In this document: piece after piece, positions 34,095 to 47,084 of the stretch
Layout: each line of letters opens with the position of its first letter
How positions within the stretch are numbered: the first letter of the stretch is position 1
Assembly: GCA_965153455.1 (NCBI GenBank)
Contig: OZ234497.1
Span: forward strand, 3,472,001 to 3,536,000
Direction: 5' to 3'
Length of the DNA: 64,000 nucleotides
Origin: Sphagnum compactum
Lineage: Eukaryota > Bryophyta > Sphagnopsida > Sphagnales
Notes under the pieces: generated by a model
What the model was told of the DNA's origin: nothing
Seen by the model: only the letters and a program-made list of their open reading frames with translations
The model's database searches: none
Program-made: the position numbers and the translations under genes

Positions 34095-34746
34095 CCGGTG
34101 CAGCTCTTCAGATTTGTCTACGATTGAAATTCTTAATTTTGCTTGCCGAAAATCAACTGGTCAAGATCTAGTGCACTAGAATCTTTGTACACACAATTGG
34201 CTCTCCTGCAAGCATAACTTGCACGACTGAACGATCTGTGATCAAAGTCTAAGTCGTGCAGGTTCTCTGTTTTGTCAAGACCTGAGGCTTTTCAGGATTT
34301 TGTGGAACTTGTGGGAAGTTTGGTTTTGTACATGAATATCGCGTTCTTACTGTTGTGTAGATCTTGCGTATAATTTTTTTTGTCACAGTTGGTTTTTAAG
34401 AGTTTTTGGAAATGGGTTTTCAATGTCTGAGCAATTAGCTGTTCAGAGGATTTTGCGAAAAACCAGCTACTCTTGCAAGGCGCAGGTGTGTGATCCAATT
34501 CTGTGTTTCTTTCGTTTTTTCCCTCTCTTCTGATTCATTGCTTGGGAGAAGATTAAATACTAGGCGCGCGAGTTCTCCGAATTCTTCAAACAACGAGTTT
34601 GCGAACGGTCTAGTACTGTGACGAATTGGAGATTGCAGCCCGGAAAACTTATACAGTTGAACTAGAGGAGAACCCACAACTGAAGGCGGGAAAAGTGTAG
34701 GAACTGCAGACCCTGGCGTCGACAGAGGCGAAAGATCGAAGCTCAA

Positions 34747-36198
34747 ATGATAGGGAAACTAGTGAGAGGATCGATAAGCTCTAGACTGCCGTCGCCAACG
34801 AGTGTGTTGCAAGAGGAAGCTGGGATGGCCAGCTCGGAGGGTCAGTCAGAACCCGGCGCTCATCACCAAGTGCGCCATGGATCACCATCGCGGGGCAATG
34901 GCAGCTGGTCGACACGTGAGTCCGGAATTATCTTCGGACTCGCAGACAGCAAGCTTCTAAAAGAATCCCTAGAACTCGAACTGCGCTTCAGGGAGGTGCC
35001 AAGCTCGTCAGCGGCACCGATCATGATCACCTCCGCCGCGGATGATCAGGCGCGGCCAGCTGGTAATTCCGCCGGCGGCATGAATCTATACCCGGATGAT
35101 CCACACTGCACGTCCTCATATGCAAACATATTGGCGCAGGATCAGCAGCCCGGCCTTGCGGTGAATGGCAGGAGCAAAGCGATTTCCAAGCGTCGTCCGC
35201 GTGTTTCACGACGGGTGCCAACCACGGTGCTGGAAGCAAGCTGTGCAGACTTCCGCGGTATGGTGCAGAAGCTTACGGGAATCGCTGTAGCACCAGCTTC
35301 GGCGCTTCAGAAAGCTGCTGGCGCGCCTGATCTGCTCGCGGATGCTCACTTCGTGCGACCGCAGCCAAAGCGCGCCAACGTAGAAACAGTTACGTCGTCT
35401 TCAGATCAGACTAGCGACCAGTCCGGCTTAGTTATGCAGCAAGCTCCAACTCAGAGTACTCTTCAGATGAGTCAACAGGCTCGAGCTCCACAAGTTCCGG
35501 ATCTGTCGAATTTCGCCCGCCAAAGCTGCAACCAGCTCGCGGGGGACGACAGTACCCGTACTACTGCGACTGGGAATAATTTCTTGGGGTACAACAACAA
35601 TAACAACAACGGGGTCGATATCATGGCAACTCTCTACGGAGCTTGGGCGCGCTCAACTGGTAACATCAGATCCCCAACAGCTGCAGCTAGAGAATTACCC
35701 ATGAAAACCTCCTCGCCCACTGCAAGCGTGTCCGCGTTGACGGATTCCGCAGCGGCAGCTGATCATCCCGGTCGTAAAGACTTCTGCACCATGCCATTTC
35801 TGGCGGAACTGGGAAGTCTAGCTAATAATAATTCTCACTCAAACGTAACTAGATCAGTCCCCAAGTTGGACAGCGATCCTGCTGACCTGCTTGCAAGCTT
35901 CGATTCTGCAGCTTCCAGATATAATTCAAGCACAACCAATCTGTTTTCCGAAAGCAAACGAGACGTCGATTTCATGACTACTAGCCGGTACAGTAATAAT
36001 TACCCCGGCACAGCTAAGATTACAAATGCGGAATATGCATTGGCTCGGCTTAAAGGAACTATTAATCCTGCAGCTCAAGAACAACAGCCTCGGCAGCAGC
36101 AGAACCAGCAGGTGATCTCGAAGTCGTTCAGCCAGTCTCTGCAGGATATAAGCTATTGGTTCCAATCTGATCAGGTTACAGGTATGCGCGTTGTGTGA
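34747..36198 (+). CDS. VQ-motif-containing protein, single exon
   Basis: VQ proteins are plant nuclear cofactors that bind WRKY transcription factors (and some MAP kinases) through a short FxxxVQxLTG motif. Here the motif is at residues 169-178 (FRGMVQKLTG), preceded by a basic stretch (KRRPRVSRRVPTT, near 148-160) typical of the family. The remaining 483 residues are low-complexity, Ser/Ala/Gln/Asn-rich and probably disordered, with an Asn run near 280. The first ATG (34747) has a weak context (C at -3); the in-frame ATG at codon 27 (34825) has G at -3 and +4 and may be the main start. Coding GC is higher than the surroundings and no intron interrupts it. At 483 residues it is long for a VQ protein; many are 100-300. 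Confidence 0.92.
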   Translation: MIGKLVRGSISSRLPSPTSVLQEEAGMASSEGQSEPGAHHQVRHGSPSRGNGSWSTRESGIIFGLADSKLLKESLELELRFREVPSSSAAPIMITSAADDQARPAGNSAGGMNLYPDDPHCTSSYANILAQDQQPGLAVNGRSKAISKRRPRVSRRVPTTVLEASCADFRGMVQKLTGIAVAPASALQKAAGAPDLLADAHFVRPQPKRANVETVTSSSDQTSDQSGLVMQQAPTQSTLQMSQQARAPQVPDLSNFARQSCNQLAGDDSTRTTATGNNFLGYNNNNNNGVDIMATLYGAWARSTGNIRSPTAAARELPMKTSSPTASVSALTDSAAAADHPGRKDFCTMPFLAELGSLANNNSHSNVTRSVPKLDSDPADLLASFDSAASRYNSSTTNLFSESKRDVDFMTTSRYSNNYPGTAKITNAEYALARLKGTINPAAQEQQPRQQQNQQVISKSFSQSLQDISYWFQSDQVTGMRVV

Positions 36199-39128
36199 TT
36201 CGTAACGACCAGCTTCCTGAATCCTGATGAAGTTTTACAAATTGGCGCCTTAGATTCTAATCACCAGGTTAATTTAGCAGCTTAACCCTCAGCCGCTACA
36301 GAGCCTAGGACTTCATGATTCTTGCCAAGATCAGAACATTCCCCAACCTGATTCCAGATCAACAAGCTTTTGATCCAATGCTAAATACCCAATACCCACC
36401 AGAATTTTTTTGTACAGATCTTCTGCATACCAGTGTTGGTCTGGTATCAATTTTGGACATACCTTCCAGCCCGATGCTCCTAGTTTGGGGGTGGTTATTT
36501 CCCCCCCCCCCATTTCATACCAGAGGCTGGTCCTGGTATTGGGTTGAGAAGTTTTGGGTGGAAAACTAGATCATGAGTGCAATTTCTTATCATCAAACCA
36601 AAGTACGGATGTGAAAATCAATCACAGTTTTCTTCTTTGCAACCTTAATATATTAGAGCCTAGGGACCTGTGCACGGTTTAGATGATCACAGCAAGGCAC
36701 GTATTGATGCTGAAGGCACGTATTGTACATATGCCCACATGTATCTTCCCAGTTTTTCAGTGGCAGAGCCTGGAGCTCAATCGGCCTTGTTTACAACTCA
36801 TAATTATCAAAGTCTCTTTGTTTCCTGGGAGCTGAGTACACTACCATTCTCAAGACTCTCTATTGTCTTTAGAATTTAGTTGAGGTCTTTGTATATACAC
36901 AAAGTTTGCCAAATAAAAATTAGTGTATTTGGACAGCATGTGTTACACCAAAATTTGACTTCTGAGAAATCAAAGGGCATTCTGTTTTACTGAGGTATCT
37001 CTTGGATTTCAGTGCCATCTTTCATTTTTTGGAGGTGTCTTCCATCTTTTCACAAAATTTCACGGGCCTTTACATGGGGCCCTTGCATGGTCGAAGGCAT
37101 TACTAGAAGCAGATCTGTGCTCAGCTACAGCCTTAACCATCAGACAGGCCCAATATGGGCTGCTTTTCAGTGTAAATTCACACTGTCCTGACCTTTAGGG
37201 GTTAAAGGAAGTGGCCCCTTCTTCTGGTAATGCCCTTGACCTTGGGCCCACCCTACAGAACTCTTCCATGAACAATCAATCGACTTCTAATGTACATAAA
37301 CTACTATACCTCCTTATGATAAAAATCTCATTTTGACTTGGCTTGTCTTCCTGCTCAGCATCACTCCTAGGTCGCAGGTATCTGAGGGAGCATGCAGGTA
37401 TACTCTCCTCTGCGAGGCTTATCGTTTTGTGCTTTGTATGATTTTGCATAGAATCACACGATTCATGTTCTGATGTGCTTCTTATAAAAATATTGAGTAG
37501 AGAAGTAGGATCTAGTTATTGCCATAAGCCTCCTTATTCTCATCCTTCAGTACCGTAGTACCATAGCTTGCGATTGACTCCAAGTTAGCACATAATTGGG
37601 GTATTATTGTTGAATATGAGACCTTCAAGGTAGGACCCTTGTGCACTTTGCAGCAAACCTGATCTTGAGATCGTAGATTTTTTTTTTTTTTTTTACCTTC
37701 TTTCCCTAATAAGTCAATCAGCTGACCATCCTCTGGCTGCATGTGACTCTGACTGCCCCAACAAATTTCAAAGCGTTGAAAATAGTCCCCCATTACACGC
37801 AACCAGCCACGCCGGACTCTATGCTAAATTACAGTACAAAAATTACTTGAACTGAGAAAAAAAAATTTCCACAAGTAATCATTTGCAGACCTGAATACTA
37901 CGAAATTACAGACCTCAATCTGAAGCTTCTACTTTTGCCATCTTTTTTTCTTCACCAGCTTGCTTCATTCTCCACCTTGCAGGACACAAATATGAGGATA
38001 AGGTACTGGGGGCGTCATCAGCAAGTGGGAAATGCAGCAAGTTTTGCGGCCCCCGAGAATGTGGCTGGTCAAACGGGTGTTGTCGTCCAGCTCCCAAGTT
38101 AAAGTTAGGCGTACGTCCCGGGTCCGAAGAAATCTGAAAGTCGTTAAGTAGACTTTTTTCTGAAAAGGAACGTAGCCTTCAGTTGGGTACATGTGATATG
38201 ATGAATCCGGCTTTTTCTGGCTGACAATTGCAACTTCGTATTTTTAGTATGTCGGACAACGGCGCTGCACGAAATGAATGTTTTTGGTTGGTCTTTTTCT
38301 GAAGCTTTTGCTGCTATCGCTGCAAGTACGTAGCAGGCAGTCTTGAGAACTCATATTCTTGCACATGCTCAAGAGCACCCCATACTGTACATCCACATAT
38401 GGTACCTTTTTTTTCATTTCTTCTTTGTTCCCAACATGTTCCCTTCAAGTTCCCAGTATGTACCCAAAGGGTGTTCCCAATAGCCCCTCGCTTTAATCCA
38501 TATATTTTGCCCAAAGTCCTCTCATTCTCACCTAAATAGGTGGGCCAAAGGGAGAAGCACTCCATGTTTCTGTAGAATCTTCTATTCTGGGGAACCTCCA
38601 TAGTTTTACCTTTTTTCTTTGTGATGGACCAATCAAATTGAATAGTTGGAAAAAAAATAAAGTTGGACTTGTGGGGGCACCCCCAACTAATTAATATGAA
38701 ACAGAATAAGTACCCCCCAAATGTAACTTTGAGAAATGAATGTTTTTGTGCATTACTCAAGGTTCTGCACACATAAATATCATAGTACCTTGGCAGGTTC
38801 AGCACAAATTACACTATTCCTACAATTGCTGAAATTTTCATGAATTAACTTTCTCCCAAAGAAAACACAGGTCACTTTTTTCTTAAGGAAATTGAGGAAT
38901 ATTTTTGGAATATTTATTTTTCGAAAAGGAATATTCAAATTTAATTAGTTGTCTGGCAGACGTACTGAAGCTGCCATTATACTACTGTACGTATGGCTGA
39001 TACTCTTGAGAAATGCATATTTTGTGCACCCTCGAGATCACCAACATGAATCCACAACATGTAATCTTGGGGAATGCATACTTTGTACGTGTACTCAACA
39101 CCACCCATCTGATACACACACATTAGGA
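36199..39128. other. Downstream flank of the VQ gene and spacer
   Basis: Probably holds the VQ 3' untranslated region, then spacer. Poly-T of about 17 lies near 37677-37694. Minus-strand coding-like stretches at 37915-38185 are described under findings. Repeats of the words cttgagaaatgcatattttgtgca occur at about 38715, 39003 and 39065. Confidence 0.4.
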
Positions 39129-39961
39129 ATTCTTGAGAATGGATATTTTGAGTAGGGTAAAGCCCTTTGAGTGGAGTGTTCCCCAAGTAAGTGCCCAGCC
39201 AAAGCACTTATTTCATTTCAGGAACACGCTGCTCCAACGGTGTTACTCAACATAAAGCACCAGCAACATTCATTTCTCATGATAGCATACATTCCCAATG
39301 GGTGCCACAGGAAAAATGATAAAAAGAAAGGAAAATTTTAAATTCACACCCTTCGCGCGTCCGATTTTATGCAGATTAAATTTTAAGAGTATGTTCCTTT
39401 ATCAGTTCAATTACTTCTGCGGGCAAGTTCTCGGGTTGTGCCCTGATTGACCACAGACCCCACACTTGCGTCCTTCCACGTATTCAAAGTGAGACTTAAG
39501 GGTGTGATTTTAACCAAAAAAGGTGTGAATTTAAAATTTTTCAAAAGAAATGGGGCATTTCGATGAACAAAGAGCCTGCCCCCTTTGTGAAGCAAATTCT
39601 TTTGCGTCAGATATGCCCTCCAGATATGTTAGAAATTTTTCGCCAGTGCATTACATACATACTGTAGTACATGAACACCAGTGTTTTTTTTTTGGCGAAA
39701 TTTCGCACGCTGGCGAGGAAAAAAAAACTCTGGGGAATCCAATAAAGGACTTTTGGGGAATTTTTTAAAAAGGAAATCGCCATATCTTGAGAAAAAAACT
39801 AGAGCTGGCCAGATTTAGACAGTGTGTTCTAATAGGTCGCTAGAACCAGGCAGGATTCCAAAAAAATATCTCCTTGTCCAACGGGACAGTCGCCATTTAA
39901 TGCTAATTAATGCTGAAGATCCTAGCCACTGCACCTACTCAAAATATCCATTCTCAAGAAT
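39129..39961. repeat. 28-bp perfect inverted repeats bounding 833 bp
   Basis: The 28 bases at 39129-39156 (starts attcttgagaatgg) recur exactly inverted at 39934-39961. The match ends abruptly on both sides. This resembles the terminal repeats of a small non-autonomous DNA element, although no clear target duplication was seen. Confidence 0.6.
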
Positions 39962-42771
39962 ATTCATAAACATATTTTTATATTAAAATTTGCAAACTAG
40001 TGTGAAACCCCTATATTGCAGTGTTCTTTATAGTGGCGAATTTTTTCCATTTTTTCTATTAATAATGGCCCAAAAATAACAACAAAACATTTTTTTGAAA
40101 AAATGACCTACATTCTCCACATTTCGAAAAACAAATTTAAACAAGGGGCGTGTCACACTGTGGCCTTGCCATTTGCATTAAAAAGTATCTTAAGGCAAAA
40201 GAAGAATTATGAATACTCAAATATTTCACCATACAAAAAATACAATCTTCAAAAAATCCTCTAAAAGAAAACAAAATCCTTCAAGATGTTAAAACTCTAT
40301 AACTAATCTCAAGTTTCAACACAAGCCAAAATATCATCTTTCAAAAATCCTCATATAGAAGTAGACCTATTATTATTACCTAGTAGGGGCCAAAATCCCT
40401 TAAGCTACTATACTCTATAATGAATCTAAACACAATATCCTTGCCTAAAAATTCCCCAGTTTTCTCCCTGAGGATCTAGAGGGTAGCCACAATATAAAAC
40501 GATTTTGAAAAAAATCTACTGTGAGTTCTGGTCTATTTAACTAAATGTGGCCAATTTTTGTTATTAATAATGGCCGCTCTGGCAACATTGAAAAAGTGAA
40601 AAAATTAAAATTAAAAAAAAATCACTGCCCTAGTGTGCATTAAACATGTTGAAGATAAGTACTCTTGACACCAAGAATACAGAATTGGCTGAATTAGATT
40701 GATGGATGATAATGATAGGCCCAAGTGAAGAGGCTTAAGTAGCGTTTCGATTTGTTTAGTTTATGTTTATGAGTAGGGATGCTAATCACTAAATTAATTT
40801 AGGATAAAAGTGTCTTTAGCGTTGAAACCCTGTCAATCAAATATAAACCAAAGCACCCAAAAAACTGTGGAATACAGGGAAGAAAATGGAAGGACCCACG
40901 TCCAGGAAGACAAAAGAACCACCTAGAGGCCAAACCACAAGTGGAAACTGGAGATGCACTAAGAAGCTTGTAAAACTTCCTGAGATTCTGATCGAGTACA
41001 TATCTGGTGATTAAACAAAATCCAAGTCTTGGATTGGCTGCGTCTCCTCAAAGATTCATTTACAACCAGGGATATACCCCTGACTATGTCACCAATTACA
41101 TGTAGCTATTGTGACATATACCCATTTGTTTTCAAGCAGCTGAAATTGATGTTCTTGTTGTAGACTGTACGTGTTTCTCCCCGTCTATACATTTGTGATA
41201 TTATTTTTTTGAGTTGTTGTACCAGTTACGACTCTGCTTGAGTATGAGCACAGTCCTTTTGGTTGGAAGTATCTTCATGGGAATAAACACTTTCAGTCTT
41301 CAGGATCTGTACATATCTGTTGATTACACTTCAAAACATGTAAGCCTCTACAATTCCATAAGATTGAAAGTGTTTGTGATAGACCATTCTGAGTTGACCA
41401 GAAAAGTCTCTTGACTTCCACTACTTGTGTAGAAAAATGTTATGGTCAATGAAATTGTTAGATTTGGTGCTCTGAATTTTTTTAAAAATTTATCTTGAGT
41501 GAACTAATAGTTAAATGTGTAATAGGGTTGTGTGTAGGTTTGCAAATTTTTGTTTCAGGCTAATGGGATTGCTGGATTTGGTGATCTGATTCTGTTTTTT
41601 TTTTGGTTAGCTTGACTGAAGTAACAGTCAATATGTAAATGTTATTTACAGACAGGGTTCTAGCACATACTTGTGCACTTTGTTTTTTCTTGTTGATGTT
41701 TGCAATTGGTGTTCTTGAAAAAAAGATGGGGTCTGTAAGCCCTGCACTTGTTTTGTTTTGTTCCAAAGGAAGGAAATCTAGAAGGCTGTGAGGAGGGACA
41801 CAGATAGATACACCATTGGCAGGCACTGCACTTTCCCGTGTTGTAGACACAGTACACATTCTGATTTCCTCACATGACACAAAAGCTTCAGAAACAATTT
41901 AGTTCATGCTGGTCTGTTGATACGGCACACTTTCTTGTGCAACAAGCACATCCTAATGCTAGATCTTGCCCCCCCTCCTCCCCCACTACATCTGTCACCT
42001 TTCCATACAACTTATAAGGTTGTCTTTTCTCTCTGTTCCAATTCTTCCCAGTCTCCCCCATACCCCATTTCAGGTTACTCATCTCCCATTGGTAGCATCA
42101 TTATCATCTGTTTCCTTTTAAATGCCAAATCTTCCAAAACCCATTTATGTGAACCTGCAAGACTTTATTTGAAGCAAAAAGTGGTGGGGGAGAGAAGGTG
42201 GGGGACCAATGAAACAAGAGGAAGAAGACATGAACAAGAAGGACATGGTTTGGAGTCAACTAAGTTTGAATGCTGATCACTATTCTAAGGTTAAACTGGA
42301 CGTCATCTTTCAGCTACCTAAAATATATAAGATATCTGAAATGACAATAGAGGAGGCAGATCCAGTTATATATATTAGTGCACTAATACTATAACCCGTG
42401 TCTGTATACAGAGAGTGTTTTAAACAAAGATTCCTAATAAGGGTTGGCAGTTTTACAAATCAAAGATTGCGGATCATTTAAAGGTGTGAAAAGGATCAAT
42501 AATTGTAGGCTAGGCAACAACTTGTCAGCACCATGGCATCACTAGCTTCATGTGCAATGTAACTTAGAACATGTGCAATATAGTACTACTAATGAGATGG
42601 ATTGACCTGAAACAAAAGAGATGTAACTTATTCAGGTTCTAACTTTTCACTGTGCAGTACAAAGTCAGTCACATTCTCATGCCTTATCTCACCTGTCTAC
42701 CAAGCTAGGTGCTTTACGCCCTAACGTTTATTAAATAATTTGAGATTTTTTGTTAAGCAAATGGATTTGAA
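39962..42771. other. Spacer with dispersed repeat pieces
   Basis: Contains a module with gtggc-aattttt and ttattaataatggcc at about 40033-40070 and again at 40547-40580, and a ~118-bp internal duplication at 41440-41640. A 42-codon open frame at 40886-41014 is described under findings. Confidence 0.45.
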
Positions 42772-43210
42772 ATCTATCTATGAAGGAAGGTTGTTGGTTT
42801 GTTTTGTTTTTCATGTTAAGATCTCCCAAACCACGGAGTCTCTTTTTGTACTCTTATACTGTTGGAAGTCCCTAGATGAGTAAGGGTGCATCAAGTGGGT
42901 TTCATAATGTTTCAATTTCTAGGGAAAAAGTTATTGAATATTTTTTGCATTGAAAATTCATTTAAGTCAAAAAGTAAAAATTATAAAAAGAATTTGGGCA
43001 AGCTCTTGATATTGTTCAAAAGCCCTTTACATGAGTAGGATTTAATGAAGATGATTTGAAAAATTTTAGACCTAAGGTGCAGGAGATATTGAATTTCGAG
43101 TAATTTTTTTCCTTGAATTTTTAATAAATTTTTTTAATGATTCTAGAAGGAAAAATTAGTTGGGTAACCAGTTCACACTTAGGCCAACAACACATGTTAC
43201 ACTAGTTTCA
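42772..43210 (+). repeat. Dispersed repeat D1, copy A
   Basis: A non-coding repeat of about 440 bp whose landmarks are atctatgaaggaaggttg, agatctcccaaaccac, ctcttg-ta-tgttggaa, gcaggagatattgaat, and ggccaacaacacatgttacactagt. Two more copies lie at 49635-50077 (inverted) and 50098-50573. Confidence 0.8.
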
Positions 43211-43444
43211 GTTAAAATAGGCATTTAGGTTTTCTTCCTCTCAAATTAAGCTAATCAACTCATGGGACTTGGAGCTTTTGGGATGCACATATACTTAAGC
43301 TTTGACATCAATGTTAGCATATGATGTTTAGACATAAAATGGAGTCCTTAGGGAGGGTGTGAGTAATACCTTTCAAGCACTAGTGTGTTGTCCGGTATGG
43401 TGTCCAGTCTTCCTTCTATTTTGTTTAAGTTTGAAGAATTGTGC

Positions 43445-43446
<2 letters not shown>

Positions 43447-43478
<32 letters not shown>
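43447..43478. repeat. (AT)16 microsatellite
   Basis: Perfect AT dinucleotide run of 32 bases. Confidence 0.97.
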
Positions 43479-43481
<3 letters not shown>

Positions 43482-46400
43482 TGATAGTTTGATATATATG
43501 TTTGGATTCATGGTAAGGTGCCAATGTACAATTTCATGTGTTCTTCTTGCTTTGAAATAGTTGTAGTTCTTAAATTTGCAATTTTCTGAATAATTTGGCA
43601 ATTCTCAAGCATAATTTTCAAGAATTAGGCCTCATAGACATGTAACTATTAGGCACCTTCCCTTTTATTTAATTTCAGCCTATCTTAGTAAGCAGGTATG
43701 GGATGCCTTCCCTTCCACCATGCACAACGCACCCCAAGGTTTTCCTCTTTTGTCTTTCAAATTGTCTCAATGCTATATCATGGAATATGTTTTTTGCCAA
43801 TTAAAGGGACCCTCCGCCAATGTTTTCTTGGGGTAAATTTTATGATGTTGCCAAAGTGGTGATCATCCATATGAAGATTTAGCCAAATTTGGCTATAAAC
43901 AAGAAGTGAGATTAGTATGATATGTCACTTGCTCTTGACATTCACACCATAATGTTGACATGAAATTTGCACACCAATAGTGACCCAGAAATTCCATTCA
44001 TGACACATTTTCCCATGTGGCATCCACAAATGTTTGGGCTTCATGTTCAAGGTACTATGACACCTGCCCATCCTCATTGATAGGCAGACACTTCCATTGG
44101 TAGCGATGGTTTGAAGTTTGAACAAATAATACAAATGGGGTGTCTTGTTGTGAAAATTTACATAAAACCACCATCCTTGTGATTATCTTGGAATGTTGGA
44201 AACTACCTATCCAACTATTTAAGATTAAGTAACTCTTTTTTTTTTGGGGTTTTTATCTGTTTTCTTTTCTCCTTTGGATGAAAATATTGTACCTAGGACC
44301 CATTGCTGTTTAAAAACTTGTTTGTGATCACTTAAGTGCTAGGTAACACCTTGGGTGAAAACCCCAAAATTCATTTAAATTGCTTCTAAACATGACAAAA
44401 ATCCCATGATTAGACTAAAACAGGGTCTCTGAGTCCAAATCTAACATTTTCGGGCTTAATATGGCCACTGCGTGGCTTTCCTCTAAAAGGTGAAACTACA
44501 AGCATGGGTGGTTCTCCCTGGCCATAGGTCACAATGGACCAGGTCAAATGCTCACAAGAGATGAAAGCCCACCCTATCACTAATTTTATTCATATATTAT
44601 ATGTTTTCCAGCTTCTTTGTTAAATGAAACAAAAAAAATATTTAATGAAAGAATGGCTTAAGTTAGAAGGTAGGGGTCTCTTCTTGGGCCCATTCACCTT
44701 ACACTGCCCTCCTTTTGGACACCAAAATACATTTCAATGTGGGATCAAGTTGGGGCCAAGAAGTCACTACAAGTGGGTGAAGTTGGGCCCCAAACTTTTT
44801 GGGCTTGGGTCAAGTGAAAAGTCCACACATGAAAATGCTCATCCAGGCTACCTGGGAAAATTCTCTGCATGCCAATCCAGTGTCTTTTCCCCTACCAGTT
44901 TGGTCAAATTCACAGGAATCTCATGAAACCTTGGGGTATATGACCAAACACTTCAACTCAGCGTTTTTCTAAGGTCTTTGAAATTTCGAACAGGTGGCTT
45001 CTCTTAAGCTAAATTTTGTGCATATTTGGTAACATTTAAATGTTCAACAGTGCAATCTATGGCCATCTAAAGCTTCAATAAATTGAAAATTGAGTATCTG
45101 TTGACTATGTGTAAGAGAAAAATTTGCAATTATGCAACTAATTGGCGATGCACCTAATTTTGACCATGAAAATTTCTCAAACATGTATTGTGATCATTGT
45201 CTCGTGCATGGCCTTGAGGCTTGGTCATTGCTGGGTGATTCTAGCACAGTCAAAATCAAGAACAAATAAGACATTGGACGGTCACGTACCCACAACCAAC
45301 ACTAACATACATCTACAATTACACACAAAACACATGCACCCACATGTAACAATTTACAAACATATCCTAATGACCCAACATACAAGACACACATGGAAAC
45401 AAAAACATACACAAATTGAGTAGAAAGTTGATACATAGACAGGGAATTAATGAATCAAAGGAAGATAAATTGAAGCACTTGGAAGTTGGTAGACAAATAA
45501 TCTTGAAGGAAATAGACACAAACAATGGGCACACAAATATTGAAGGAAGATAGATATTAGACACTAAACTTTAGAAGACCAAGGTAGATAGAAAATGAAA
45601 GGAAGATAGACATAATTTAAAAGTTCTCATAACTTTAAAAACAAATAAGATTCACAAAGGCAAATTGACAAAGGTAGACAAAAGGATATAGAAAATCAAA
45701 GGAAGACAAACAAAAGCAAACACTAGAGAATTGAAGGAAACCAAATAGAGGTAGTCACAAAATCAGAGGAACTTAAAAGTTGGAAAACAAACAAAGATAA
45801 ATACATAGAATCAAAAGAAGACAGAAAAAGTTGAAAGAAGAAGGCTAAGGTAGAAAGAGATAGAGATTGACACTAAACAAAGAATCAAAACAAAGATGTC
45901 TAACAAAGATGTTTTGACACAAAGTTCAATTAAATTACAATCAATTGACAATTTGTCTTCAATTTGTATTAACTTTACAATTCAAACTTAACTGTGGACA
46001 TTACACATTACATAAAAAACAAACTTGGCATTGGACATTGGACACAAATAGAAATTTGATTAACCCACAAGACTAGCCCAACAAATTGCAAGACTAACAC
46101 ACACACAAAAAGACATAACATTGAACAACCATGACAATTCTTAAATCTTAACTTCTAAATGCAAGATTGACCCAACGTTGGCCATTAAATGTCATCGTTG
46201 AAAATTTGAAACAATGACCCTCTAATGATGGGATTGGAAAAATAAACCCAACCCAAATCCCAATAAGAAGTTTAATCCAATGCTTGCTTGGTCTTCTATT
46301 GCTTCCAATCTTCAAAACACGCGTCATATGGGAAAGTATTAAAACCATAAAAAGTTTGAAAATACATTCCCACAATAGTATTCAAATGTTCATTGAGGCA

Positions 46401-47084
46401 AAATTCCTCAATATATATTTCATGAGAGAAAGGGTTGAAAATGTTCATTCATCCTCCACTAACCCTAACATTTGTACTATTGTAATTTCTACGAATTTGA
46501 AAAACACAAGGAAAGAATGTTGTAATATGTGGGAAGTCTCCAAAATGCAACAAAATCAAGTTAAGGAATTAGTATGAAATTGTGCCTCCATAATAATAGG
46601 AACATTAGATTCCATAATGATATTAAAACATTAAACTAAATGTCAAAGGCACTTGTAAACAAAATTGTTGGATAAATCTTGGTTGTAACTAAAAGTAAAT
46701 TTGCCCCTATATTTTTGACTAGTTTCAAGAGCTTCTCAAAACAATAATGTGCCTCAATTAACATTAAATGTCAATTGAAATTCTCTTTAGCATTGCCTCA
46801 AAACCAATATTGTAAATAACAAATGCCCATAGCATCCATCAAACGAGATGCTAAAAACCTTGCAATCAACTTTTAAGTGAGATATTTAGTTGTATTTGCA
46901 GGGAATGTCACAAGTTCACAAAATCAAAGACAAAAAAAGGGGAAAATAATAATAAAACCAAAAGAAAGAGAAATAAATAAATATTGAACAATTAAAAACA
47001 CAAAGACATAAAGACAGCAAAAAAATGGAAAACAAATTTAAAATTAAGCATGATGATTTTGCATCCTCCATTAGATAAGTGAAA
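43479..47084. other. AT-rich intergenic spacer
   Basis: No gene is recognised. A purine-rich degenerate stretch with the words ggaagatagaca and aaaggaagac occupies about 45420-45900. Several short frames there have no domains. Confidence 0.5.

Noticed and set aside
38314-38805. 163-residue minus-strand frame
   Set aside because: No domain; overlaps the repeated cttgagaa-type words of the spacer.
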